Below, piece after piece: positions 31,937-42,945 of a DNA stretch of 64,000 bases. The position numbers and the translations under genes are program-made. Numbering within the stretch: the first letter of the stretch is position 1; every line of letters begins with the position of its first letter. The stretch is from Beta vulgaris subsp. vulgaris (taxonomy: Eukaryota; Streptophyta; Magnoliopsida; Caryophyllales; Amaranthaceae): NCBI RefSeq assembly GCF_026745355.1, contig NC_079209.1:14931894-14995893 (forward strand). Direction: 5' to 3'. The notes under the pieces were generated by a model. That model worked only from the letters and a program-made list of their open reading frames with translations. It made no database searches and was not told where the DNA came from.

Positions 31937-34900
31937 TATTATGACTTGGAATATAAGAGGTCTAAACAGGAAAACAAAACAAATTGAGATTAGAAATTTC
32001 ATTGCTAATCATAATGTTAAACTGTTTTAGTCTCTTAGAAACCAGAGTGAAGCCTCAAAACCTTGGTAAAGTTTATCTTAACCTTTGCCCTGGATGGTGC
32101 TTTACTCACAATTTTCAATGTCATGCCAATGGAAGGATTATAGTTGGGTGGTGTCCTATAGCTTTTTCTGTCAATGTGGTGCAGGTTAACAGTCAATTCA
32201 TTCACTGTCTGGTTAAACCTAGGAATGGAGTGGAGTTTGGATGTACGTTTGTTTATGGTTTTAATGAAATGAGCAGTAGAATGGAGTTGTGGGATGGTTT
32301 AAGAGCTATTTATAGCTCTGCTGATAGGCCTTGGGTGTTACTTGGTGATTTCAATGCTCTAAGTAACACCGAGGACTGAGTTGGTTCTATGGTGAGAGAA
32401 AATGAAATTAGGCCCATGCTGGAGTGTTTAACCTATTGCCAATTGCTGGATGTGAAAGCTACAGGGAGGCATTTTACTTGGAACAACAAACAAGAAGGGA
32501 TCATGAGGGTGCTTTCTAGAATTGACAGAGTGTTAGCAAGTCAGGAGTGGATAGATGAATATCAGCAAGCTGAAGTTACTTTCTTACCAGAAGGGGACTA
32601 TGACCACTCTCCTATGGTTTTAAAAGTGTATCCTGAGATGCAGTGCAAGAAACCATTTCGATTTATGAACATGTGGTGTAATCACAAAGCTACAAGTGAG
32701 ATTGTAAGGCAGATCTGGCATCAGCCTATCAGGGGATGTGCTATGTATAGGGTCATGCAGAGACTTAGTAGAGTCAAGCTGGAATTAAAGAAGATGAATA
32801 AGGAAGGTTTTGGGGATGTAGAAGCTAACCTGATCAATGCCAGACAGCAGCTGTTTAAGGTGCAAGAGGAGTTGCATCTAAATGTGAATGACAGTAGAGT
32901 GGCCACTAGAGAGAAACTAGCCCAAGAGGAATTGCACAGGGCTAAGAGTGATCACCAGTCTTATCTTAGACAAAAGTCTAAACTTACATGGCTCAGCAAT
33001 GGGGATGAGAATACTAGGGTATTTTATCAGGCTCTGAAGACCAGGCAGTACCATAACAAAGTGCACACAATTCAAGGGATGCGTGGGGATTGGTGTTCAA
33101 CCCATGAACAAGTTGAGAAGGCATTCTTAGAATACTACAAAGTTCTCTTCTCTTGCAAAGAGCAGAAGCAGAAAGTATTTCCTTTGCTCATGAATAAAGG
33201 AAAGCTGTTAAATGAGCAGCACCTTCAGATCATCAATGCAGCTATAACAAGGGAAGATGTGAAGAGGGTAATGTACAGTATTCCAGATGAGAAGTCACCA
33301 GGGGCTGATGGCTTCAACAGCAAGTTCTTCAAACATTGCTGGGAGATTGTAGGTAATGAAGTCACTGATGCTATATTAGACTTCTTTAGGACAGGGAAAT
33401 TATTGAGAGTGATTAATATCACTACTCTTACAATGATTCCTAAAACTAAATGCCCTGAGAATGTTGCTGATTTTCGTCCTATAGCTTGCTGTAATACAAT
33501 ATACAAATGTATTACGAAGCTGATAAGTGAAAAACTTAATAAAATACTTCCTGATATCATCTCTGATAGTCAGGGTGCATTTATAGCTGGAAGAAGCATA
33601 TTGCACAATGTGCTCATTTGCCAGGATCTTCTCAAATGGTATAATAGGAAAGCTACTAGGCCAAGTTGTATGATGAAAATCGATTTAAAAAAGGCCTATG
33701 ACACAGTGAGTTGGGACTTTATAAAGCAAATGCTGGAAGGAATTGGGTGCCCTAATTCTTTTGTGGAATTGATAATGGTGTGTGTTACTACACCTACATT
33801 TTCTATTATGCTGAATGGGTCTTTGAATGGTTTTTTTGGAGCTCAAAGGGGCCTTAGACAAGGGGACCCTATGTCTCCCTTGTTATTTGCTCTTGGGATG
33901 GACTACCTTGCAAGAATTCTTAGGTTTGTGCAAGAGCAGGAAGGTTTTAAATATCATGTCCACTGTAAACAAATGGAACTCACACACCTTTGTTTTGCAG
34001 ATGATTTACTACTCTTCTGCAATGGTGACTTCAGATCTATTTATACATTGTTGCAAGGTTTTCAAATGTTTTCTAATGCTTCAGGGCTTGAAGTGAACAA
34101 GCACAAGTCAGAGGTGTTCTTTGCTGGCATGATTGATGGTGATATTCAGAGAGTGGTGGATGTTAGTGGGTTCAAGAGGGGTTATCTTCCTCTTAAATAC
34201 CTAGGAGTCTCTATTTCCACTACAAAGCTGAAAAGCAAGGATTGTCAAGCTCTCATCAGTAAGATGGTGAGTAGAATTAAAGCCTGGAGTACCAGGAATC
34301 TTTCATTTGCTGCTAGGTGCCAATTGATTAACAGTGTCCTTATGAGTATTCATGTGTACTGGGGCCAACTGTTTATTCTTCCAAAGTGTGTTTTGAAGGA
34401 GATTAATAGGATCTGTAGGTGTTTTCTCTGGACTGGGACCTACAATGACAGTAAGGCTGGTGCTATTGCTTGGGAAGATGTTTGTAGAAGCAAAAAGAAT
34501 GCGGGCCTTGGGTTCAGGGATATCATGTGTTGGAATTTGGTTGCTATCTGCAAACTAGCCTGGAACATAGCTCAAAAGTCAGACAACCTCTGGGTGAGAT
34601 GGGTACACTGCATTTACATCAAGGAAGCTCATTGGGGATCCTACAATCCTCCTGCTCAGGCTAGTTGGACATGGAAAAACATATGCAAAGCTAAGAATTT
34701 TCTTAGTGAGAAGTTATTTGGTGATCAGTGGATGACTACTCATAAGTTCAGTATCAAGAAGCATTATCAAGCCATTACTCAAGTCCCCTTCACTCAACCA
34801 TGGGCTAACTGTGTCTGGAATAGATATAGTATGCCCAAACACAGATTCATTTTGTGGTTAGCAGTACAGAACAGACTGAAAACAAGAGTCAGGCTACAGC

Positions 34901-35298
34901 AAATTAGAATTACTGACTCTGATAGCTGTTTGATATGTCAGGCTCACTCTGAGAGCAGAGATCATTTGTTTTTTGCTTGTGAATTCAGCTCTAGATGTAT
35001 GAATGAGGCTATGAATTGGCTTGGGATTCAATGGGGAGGCAAACCTATTCTACAAATGTGTAGGTGGATCTGGAGGAGATATACAGGATCTAAGTTCAAG
35101 AGGAAAGTCTGTCTTGCTATTCTGGCTGCTGTGGTGTACTCTATTTGGCAAAACAGAAATCGAGCCTACTGGGACAATGTCATTGGTACTGTTGCTCATA
35201 CCTTGAAAGAACTAAAATTCAACATTAAGAATCGAATTATGCAGATGATAGGGACCAATGTTAGTGAAGCTGATAAATGTTGGCTTGAAGAATTGTAA
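31929..35298 (+). pseudogene. LINE ORF2: endonuclease, reverse transcriptase, zf-RVT
   Basis: ORF2 starts MDNIMTWNIRGLNRKTK, with its ATG overlapping the ORF1 stop (ATGGATAA, 31929-31936). The N-terminal part is an APE-type endonuclease (WNIRGLN, LLETRV, LLGDFNAL) that nicks target DNA. A one-base frameshift at about 32025 and a TGA at 32377-32379 disrupt it. From 32389 a 969-residue frame is open. Its RT has DFRPIACCNTIYKCITKLIS, KIDLKKAYDTVSW, QRGLRQGDPMSPLLFALG and the catalytic FADD at residues 536-539. Near the C terminus zf-RVT has CLIC at about 847-850 and HLFFAC. There is no RNase H domain. The RT looks intact; the endonuclease is split. Confidence 0.9.
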
Positions 35299-36190
35299 GC
35301 TCTGGGTTTGTCCAGGAGCAGTAATGAATTAAGGGTTATTCTCTTAATTGTAGGTTGTATGTGTGATTGGGCTTAATAATAAACTTTAATTACCAAAAAA
35401 ATTTTTGCTTAACGAATCTAAGCTCCGAGTCAGTTGTAACTCACACCTCCTAGGCTGCTGCCCTAACGGGGAAAAAGAAGTAACCGAAGAATGAGTTTAG
35501 GGTAGGATTGGCTGATTTTCAGAGAAGTAAAGGCTGGAAAAGAGCTTTGTGTTATTTTCGAGTGAATCTTGTTTGAACAACGCTTAATATGTTAAGTATG
35601 AAAGTGGTGTTGCCCTGATCTAAATTTTTTGTACTCGTTTGCTTCTTTGATGCCTTGGTATGACGTTGACTGAACAGAAACAATCTCTAGTTTTATAAAT
35701 CTTCTTAGAAAATGAAAAAATTGCAGGACCAAGCATGAAGCATAAACCTCCCGCAAGCTTAATGTTAGAACTCTCATACTTTATTAGATTCTGTCTAGCT
35801 AAATTACATAAATATTTTAAGATTCTTTAAAATACCAGTCTCCACCCCTTTACAATCTTTATTGTTCATTGCATTATTGCATACTTAAAAAAGTACCTGT
35901 ATGAAAATAATACTTCTACAATCTCCAGGGTTACCACTTTGCTATTATGTGGTTTTGTCATTAGAATCTCCAGGGCAACCACTTTGCTATTATGTGGTTA
36001 CAATTTTTGCCTAACGAATCTAAGCTCCGAGTAAGTTGTAACTCACACCTCCTAGGCTGCTGCCCTAACGAGGAAGAAGAAGTAACCGAAGAACGAGTTT
36101 AGGGTACGATTGGCTGATTTTCAGTGAAGTAAAGGCTGGAAAAGAGCTTTGCGTTATTTTCGAGTGAATCTTGTTTGAACAACGCTTAAT

Positions 36191-36901
36191 ATGTTCAGAT
36201 GGTGAGAGCTGATTTGGTTCGCTTTGATGGTTTAAGTGAGCTCAATACTTGGTATAATCTAGGCTTTCAAGTCCTGTCATTTTTATACCTTATGTCTTGA
36301 TTGCTGGTGAGGAGGTTCACAATTTTGTTTTAGCAGAGATCACGCAGGATAAATTGCTTTGTAGTAGAAAATTAAGTGGAAAACTCTATCTCAATAATTA
36401 CTTTAGTTCTAAGGACAGAGCCTCCAAACATAGGGTGATGAAGACAAAATTCCTATGTTCTTCTTTGACCTACTCAGCTCATCATCAGTGGCAGTTTAGT
36501 TTGTTTGAGGTCAATTATCTTTTTACTGATTAATTTTATTATAATAATTATAATATGATTGTGTTGAACATTCTAATTATAATTTTTTTTTTTAATTCAG
36601 ACATCTTGAGTTACTCAAACACTGATTCTCGACTAGCTACAAAATATTGATAGATTCTCTCGTGAAAAGTCCATATGAAACAACGATGTGAAAGTCTGAA
36701 TTAGGTTGAGTTATATCACTTACAACACTTGTTCATTAGAGTTATACCCCTTAAAAAATTTTGAGCCCAAAATTTTAAAAAAATTTTGATTATTTTTTCT
36801 AACATTCTTTTTTTTGGAGTTACATCACTTGTTCATAAGAGTTATAGCGTATAAAATTCATTCTCATTTCTCATGTAAGTATGCATTCTTATATGAACTC
36901 A

Positions 36902-36905
<4 letters not shown>
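36191..36905. other. Intergenic stretch, no gene recognised
   Basis: A 78-residue open frame at 36297-36533 (MIAGEEVHNFVLAEITQDKL...) has no domain I know and lies in the 3' side of the duplicated region. The rest is AT-rich. Confidence 0.35.

Positions 36906-36993
<88 letters not shown>
36906..36993. repeat. (AT)n microsatellite
   Basis: About 87 bp of almost perfect AT dinucleotides with one phase break. It is the target of the MULE insertion that follows. Confidence 0.95.
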
Positions 36994-36995
<2 letters not shown>

Positions 36996-37981
36996 AAAAT
37001 TCCCACCGGTAATCTTATATTATGGAACATTTGCACTGGTAAACTATTTTTCTTTTAAGTTTCAAAAATAACCCTATATTTAGTAATATTATAGAACCGT
37101 AACATTTATGATGGTTAAATCGTCACTTGGACCGTTAAACCTATTTGCTATCCTAGTCTAAGTTAACCCTAAACCACTATCTAACCCACTAAATCCCCAC
37201 CCACCACCACTCTTCCACTTAAAATACTATACTCTCGTCACTCTATCTCTTATGATGACTTTCTCTTTCTCCTCATCACTCTCTCCCTCCCCGTGACTTC
37301 TCTTCTCATTTCTCTTTCTATTTCGTTGCTGCCTCTCCAGATCTTCACCATCACTCTGTTCTCTCCCCATTCACGTTGATGTTGCTGCTGTCTACCCAGA
37401 TATTAACTATCACTCTGTTCTCTCCCCCTTCACGTTGGTGCTGCTATTGTTGTTGTGTTGTTCTTGTTATGATCGTGGCTTGTTGATGTTGGTGCTATCC
37501 CCCTCTGTCTTTTGTTCGAGTCTTCCTTGCTCCTTTGCCTGCTTCGCTCCACCCCTGGTTATCTCTTCCTTTATCTTGTTGATATGGTGGTTGGAGTGAG
37601 CTTTGAATTGATGGGTGGTGGTTTCAAGGCTATCTAGGTTGGGATTTCGGGTGGGTTCAGGTGGAGGGGTGGGACAGTGGTGGTGGAGTGGGATTCATGT
37701 GGAGGGGTGGGACGGTGGTGATGGAGTGGGGTTCATGTGGAGGGGTGGGACAATGGTGGTTGGGTGAGATGTCAATGGACTGGGTGGTGGTTGGGGGTTG
37801 GGGATTGGGGTTAACCTGGATTAGATAAATTGATAATTCTAACGGTTGAATTAATGGTTTAACCATCATTAATGTCGCAGTTGTATAATATTATCAAGTA
37901 TGGTTATTTTTGAAACTCAAAAGAAAAAAGGTTTATCATTGCAAATGTTCCATCGTACAGGGTTACCAGTGAAAATCTCCC
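36994..37981. mobile_element. MULE-type element with ~130-bp inverted ends
   Basis: The left end GGAAAATTCCCACCGGTAAT and the complement of the right end GGGAGATTTTCACTGGTAAC match. Similarity continues inward through GGAACATTTGCA, GTTTCAAAAATAACC and ATGATGGTTAAA. It is flanked by TATATATA-like sequence on both sides. The interior has CACCACC and GGTGGGAC words in opposite arms. No transposase was seen. A truncated relative is at 39425-39757. Confidence 0.78.
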
Positions 37982-37987
37982 TATATA

Positions 37988-38262
37988 TCTAAAACATGAG
38001 ACAAACAAATATCATGCTGCCACATGTATTATCCCTTCCCCCACACAATCAAATGAGAAAGCAATAAAAATGTGTGCTTTAAGACTCGAACCAAAGACCT
38101 CTCATTTGATATGCTAAAGCACTAACCAACTACGCTATAATACTCATGTTGGTATTTGTGAGGGAAAAAATCATTTAAAGACAAGATAATATCTCTATTT
38201 TTTAAGACTTCAAATGCATGTTGGTAAATAAACCAGGGCGTATTGCTCGAGACAAAAACTAG
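37988..38262 (+). mobile_element. Short non-autonomous Helitron with antisense tRNA-like segment
   Basis: It begins TCTAAAACATGAGAC, preceded by A, and ends CTAG followed by T, the A|TC...CTAG|T layout of Helitrons. The 3' hairpin is weak (GGGCGTATTGCTCGAG region). Within it, on the minus strand, lie a Pol III A-box-like TAGCGTAGTTGGTTAGTGC (38137-38119) and a B-box-like GGTTCGAGTCT (38092-38082). The second copy of this layout is at 44556-44819. Confidence 0.6.
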
Positions 38263-39404
38263 TTAATTTTTAAAAGCTAAATGAGCATATCCTTAATGTC
38301 TAACATACATCAACTTGTTAGTCATTTAACCACTAACAATTTAATAACCACTTAACTAATCTAATTAATCCTTAACTAAACCTAATTAACTCCTGATTAA
38401 CCTTATTTACTTTTTTTAAAAATGCCTAATTAGATAAAAATATAAGGGAAGAGAAGGAAATGGGGAGATAGAGAGCATTAAAAAAGAGTTTTTTTTATAA
38501 GTAGGGTTATTAGGTCAGTTAGGGGTTAATTATATTAGTTATAGGTTAGTGACTAACAGAACTGACATTTGTTAGTCATTAAGCGCATGTTGCGTTATTT
38601 GTGTAGAAGTTGAAAGCGTTTGGTAAATTTCCAAAAAATTAGAGGGTACATAATGAAATTCATAAAAACTCGGAACCATTTGATAGAGAAACCGAAAAAA
38701 ATATGTACGTTTATAATTTCTTAAAATTATTATGACCTATCCTAGAGATTTTTGTAATGTATTTGACCATATTTATGTTTATCAATATTTTTTTTTTGTA
38801 AAATTTATATATAAATGAGTTGATTGGATAAAAGCACGTCATCTTCATATTGAAAATATTAAAAACCTTAACTTCAAAATTCCAACCCCAACCTCGTGTT
38901 AGGTTGGAGTCGGGTCAACTTTTACCATGTTAGTGGAGAGTAGAAACACTCAAACATATATTGTCTCATTTAACAAATTATACGATATGACTTGCCTAAC
39001 AAAACAAAGTCCCAAAATTTCCCATTTTATCCGTCATTAACTCAGGTTTTTTTTTGTAAAAACTTCCTTTTGTTTAATAAGTTATCGAAATTACTACCTT
39101 TTTAAATTTTTTTAATGTAACTATCTTTGGTGTTTCAAATGTTAGAATATTTCCACATTATAAGGGCCACCGTCTAATTTCTCGTCTTGTGGGGTCAATT
39201 TTTATTTACTGAGTTTTAGTTCATCCCAACTACTCAAAATATTTTCACTATTCACTTTTCACCTTCATCTTTACTGATTGACATTGATTCTTCTCACGCA
39301 CCTTCATCTCATTTTCACCCGAGGAAAAACTATCTTTGGTTTCTTTGCCCACAAACATCTACCAATGTAGTCTTTAAGTTACTAGCTTCAAGGGTCACAA
39401 GCTT
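38263..39404. other. Intergenic stretch with a probable inverted-repeat element
   Basis: Between about 38295 and 38600, TTGTTAGTCATTTAACC on the left and its near complement around GTTAGTGACTAACAG...TTGTTAGTCATTAAG on the right suggest a small foldback element. No gene was seen up to 39.4 kb. Confidence 0.35.
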
Positions 39405-39424
39405 TTTGTTTAAGATATATATAT

Positions 39425-39757
39425 AACCCTATACTTAGTAATATTATACAACCGTAAAATTAATGATGGTTAAACCGTTACTTGGACCGTCAAACCTATT
39501 TGCTATCCTAGTCTAAGTTAATCCCAAACCACTATCTAACCCACTAAATCCCCACCCACCACCACTCTTCCACTTAAAATACAATACTCCCGTCACTCTA
39601 TCTCTTCTGATGACTTTCTCGTTCTCCTTGTCACTCTCTCCCTCCCCGTGACTTCTCTTCTCATCTCTCTTTCTATTTCGTTGCTGCCTCTCCAGATCTT
39701 TACCGTCACTCTGTTCTCTCCCCATTCATGTTGATGTTGCTGCTGTCTACCCAGATA
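39425..39757. mobile_element. Truncated second copy of the 36994 MULE
   Basis: The segment from AACCCTATACTTAGTAATA to CTGCTGTCTACCCAGATA follows the left arm and interior of the element at 36994-37981 almost base for base. The outer end and the whole right half are missing. At 39757 it joins unrelated sequence. Confidence 0.85.
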
Positions 39758-40310
39758 ACCCGGACTAATGTCGCCTGGTCGGGCGGTCATCAGCTCTTTG
39801 ACGCTAATCCAATCTTCAAAGTATCACAACTTTTGCGTTATTTGACGGAATTAAGCAAATAACCACTCCTCGGGAAGCTCTTGAACCATAGAATCCAACT
39901 CGTGTGAAATGATCGTGCTCCCAAAGATACATCATCTCTTGTAGTGATATAAAAGAATAGAAAATGCACCAAAACATGCTAATTCTTATAATAATCAACC
40001 TGAGACTACAAACACACTACAAGGAGCACATTAGTACAAAAAATGGCTCCAAAGAGCGCAATTAAGACCAATGATTCACAAGGGACGTGGGTAAAAACTC
40101 TATATAAAATAGACTTATCAGTATATTCATGTGATAGCTGTGTGATAATAAATAAGAGAAATTGTATATCTATTGAGAGACATATTTTATAGTAATATAA
40201 TTATGTTCTTAATTAATGATTATTATTTTAATGCAAATCTCAAGCTCTATTCAATTATAATGAGATTCTTCATTTGTTTGTAGTATGTACCAAAAGTTAT
40301 AATACTCAAA
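39758..40310. other. Unassigned stretch
   Basis: A minus-strand block at 39950-39840 reads MYLWEHDHFTRVGFYGSRAS and looks protein-like, but I do not recognise it. It may be captured or decayed coding sequence. The remainder is AT-rich. Confidence 0.25.
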
Positions 40311-40313
40311 TGT

Positions 40314-40440
40314 AGGGATGTCCATTTCGGATTATCCGATCCAATCAGATCCGAAAATTCTGATACTTGAAATTTCGGATCGACATATTTGCGATCCGAA
40401 TCTGATTCGAAAAAATCACACTCTAATTTCTCCGAATAAT
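40314..40440. mobile_element. hAT-like MITE end
   Basis: It starts TAGGGATGTCCATTTCGGAT and carries repeated GATCCGAA words as in the hAT MITE at 14951. The opposite terminus is not visible, so it is probably truncated. Confidence 0.45.
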
Positions 40441-41681
40441 TCTAAAACTCCTATAATCATACCATAATTCATGGAGTACTTACTATCATATGAAATTGAT
40501 ACTCTTCATATAACTTATTTACTGTAATATGTTCCCTTGTATATGTTAAAAATAAAACATTCATCTAATGTTTTTTTTTATAGTTGTAAGCAAGTTCCAA
40601 CGGTGTAAAAAGTTATATTTTTCCAAACAATGCAGCAAAATTGTACTTAATTGATAATTGTATAATCTTTTTAGGTGTCTAGTCAAAATTAAACTTTAAT
40701 TTTTCCCCATTCAAAATTTCACACCCTTCGTCTTTGTTTACTTGCTACATTTACCATAAACGAATATTTTTTTAATACTTGCTACATTTTTTTTTTAGTA
40801 ACCAAGATTCACAAATGAGCAACAATATTCCCCTTTATTTTTGTCATCTTCCTGCCTATAAATTCCATATATTTGTTCCTGGAAACAAAATCCATATGTT
40901 TGTTCCTGGAAAAAAATTCCATATATTTGTTATTTTTTCATAAAATTATGGCCTTAATTGCTACCCTTTTTCTCATCTCCTAAATACATATTCCCACACC
41001 AAATTTGCAAGTACTTAAATATGGAGGGAGTTATATCTGTTTAAAATTCTATTTTTTTATCTCTATATAACTCAATTTTAGAAATTATGATTTCGAAAGA
41101 CGTACATATTTTTGTTTGATCTGTAGTACTCAAAAGGTATAATCCATATAGTACACTATTCTTATAGTTATTTTTATATGTATCTAAACTAAACAATAAA
41201 TAATACATTATATTGTTCATCTAAATAAATATATTTTTAAAAGTTGTAAAACTATTGTATATGGATCTTATTTCGAACCAAAAGTTACATTCTATTTAAA
41301 TAATATAATAATTTAGGTTGTTTATTCAAAATTCGACTCTAATCTTAACTTATTCAAAATATCTTATATGTATTTATATCTATGTTAAACACTAAATTTA
41401 AAAAACAATAAAAAGAATGGCATGGCATGCTTAAGTGGAGCTCTTATAATATTCAAATGTTGTTTTTTAAAAATTAAACTCTAATTTTTTCATAATCTAA
41501 AACTCTACTTATATGTAGTTTAACCGTTATAGATTTTAATTTTTGTTGTAATATTAATGTTACTTAATGAATTTTGTTGCAATACTAAATTATTTTGGTT
41601 CAATGAGCAAGGTTGAAGTTTGAAAGATAATATGTTTAATCCTATAAATTGGACCTATGATCAAATGCTATAATCACACAC

Positions 41682-41998
41682 TCCCTCCATTTCCTAAAGA
41701 TTTTCCTTGTTACTGTTCCTACAGATACCAAGGAGGATCCATTTGTGTGGGGTATGGGGTGGGTAAAGTAGGATAGAGAAAGGGGTTAAGATCAATAAAG
41801 AAATAAAAAGGGGTTAAAGTAGGAGATAGAAAGGGAATAAAATTGAATTAATAATGTAATGGTGGACCATATGATAGGGACATGAGAGGATAAAAAGAAA
41901 AAAACAATTCCAAATAAGGAATAAAGTAAAAGAGGGAAGATCTTTTGGAAACGCACTTAAACGGAAAGATGGAAGATCTTTAGGAAACGGAGGGAGTA
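41682..41998. mobile_element. Stowaway-type MITE, first of an inverted pair
   Basis: The ends CTCCCTCCATTTCCTAAAGA and TCTTTAGGAAACGGAGGGAG are inverted, followed on the right by TA. The interior (AAGATCTTTTGGAAACGCAC, TTCCAAATAAGGAATAAAG) is present in reverse orientation in the adjacent MITE. Confidence 0.85.
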
Positions 41999-42000
41999 CT

Positions 42001-42945
42001 ACCTCCATTTCCTAAAAATCTTCCCTCTTTCCGTTTAAGTGCGTTTCCAAAATATCTTCCCTCTTTTACTTTATTCCTTATTTGGAATTTGTTTTTCCCC
42101 TATTTACCCTCTCATGTCCCTATCATATGGTCCACCATTACATCATTAATTCAATTTTACTCCCTTTCTCTCTCATACTTTAACCTCTTTTTATTTGTTT
42201 ATTTATCTTAACCCCTTTCTCTCTCCTACTTTACCCACCCTACACCCCACACAAATTAATTCTCATTGGTATAACGAAAAACAAGAGGAACACGTAGTAA
42301 ACCTAGCATCCCCTCTCCTTTTCTCTCTCTAAAACCCTAGCCTCCCTTACCCCTTTTTCATCAATTAGGGGGCTGCCATGGATGTTTTCATCCATGGTAA
42401 GCCCCTTTTTCCCTTTTATTTTCAGTTTTTAGTTCGTTTTCTTGTTTTGTTCAATAAATTAGTATCTCTTTATGAGATTTTCTCAAACCTTTTTATGGGG
42501 TTTTTAGTTTCTGTTTTGGAAATCTCCTTCTCCCGTATGGGAGTTGTGAGTATGGTTCTTTTGTTTTTAGGTATGAGAAATTATTCTCATTGGTTGAAGT
42601 TCGAGACTCAACATGAAGGTATTGGAATCTCGGATGCAGTCAACCTGGCTCGATCAAGAATGTTCTTCCCAAACTATATCAGAATGATAGACTTCCTCAT
42701 CAATAGTTGCTTGATTCAGCAAATAGAAGGGGGTTGTGTTGTATTGTTCGATCTGGTTCATTGTAGTTTCTTCGAAGATAAATTTTATTTAGTCTTGTTT
42801 AATTGTATCTTGTTTTACTTTAATACCTATTGTAGATGCCGTTTGGCCTTCAATTAATGAAATTTCTCTTTCAAAAAAAAAATTGATTCTCATTGGTATT
42901 TGTGGTAACAGTAACAAGGAAGATCTTTAGGAAATGGAGGTAGTA
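42001..42945. mobile_element. Stowaway-type MITE, second copy inverted, with insertion
   Basis: The ends CTACCTCCATTTCC and GGAAATGGAGGTAG are flanked by TA on both sides. It is the reverse orientation of the MITE at 41682-41998. Its body is interrupted at 42272 by a poly(A) retroelement and resumes at 42882. Confidence 0.85.
42273..42881 (+). mobile_element. Short non-LTR retroelement (SINE-like or deleted LINE)
   Basis: The 18-bp repeats ATTAATTCTCATTGGTAT (42255-42272) and ATTGATTCTCATTGGTAT (42882-42899) flank it with one mismatch. It ends TTTCTCTTTC plus a run of about ten A. It starts with a pyrimidine-rich leader containing AAACCCTAGCC. A 159-residue open frame (42378-42857) has no RT or endonuclease motif. 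The tail TTTGGCCTTCAATTAATGAA resembles plant LINE 3' ends, so it may be a LINE with its coding region deleted, or a processed RNA copy. Confidence 0.75.

Larger units (their letters stand above)
30507..35400 (+). mobile_element. Nearly intact L1-type LINE
   Basis: The 16-bp direct repeat ATTTTTGCTTAACGAA at 30491-30506 and 35401-35416 is the target-site duplication. The element has an 83-bp 5' leader, ORF1, an overlapping ORF2 and a short 3' UTR ending in a run of A. ORF order and domains (DUF4283 and zinc knuckle; endonuclease, RT, zf-RVT) are those of plant L1 elements. Only three disabling changes are visible. It is inserted in copy A of a tandem duplication. Confidence 0.93.
30082..36190. 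repeat. ~600-bp tandem duplication, first copy split by a LINE
   Basis: Copy A is 30082-30506 plus 35417-35588; copy B is 35589-36190. Both run from TATGTTAAGTATGAAAGTGG through ACAATCTCCAGGG, TTTTTGC(C/T)TAACGAATC and CCTAGGCTGCTGCCCTAACG to GAACAACGCTTAAT. They differ by scattered substitutions and small indels. Copy B has the undisturbed sequence at the LINE insertion point. Confidence 0.88.

Noticed and set aside
32721..33606. Minus-strand frames within the LINE
   Set aside because: Shadows of the ORF2 reading frame.
36906..36993. A matrix-attachment or origin element in the AT run
   Set aside because: It is a simple (AT)n microsatellite. Nothing further can be claimed from sequence alone.
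38082..38137. A tRNA gene on the minus strand
   Set aside because: A-box and B-box are present, but I could not form a proper acceptor stem or anticodon arm, and it lies within a Helitron. It is a tRNA-derived segment.
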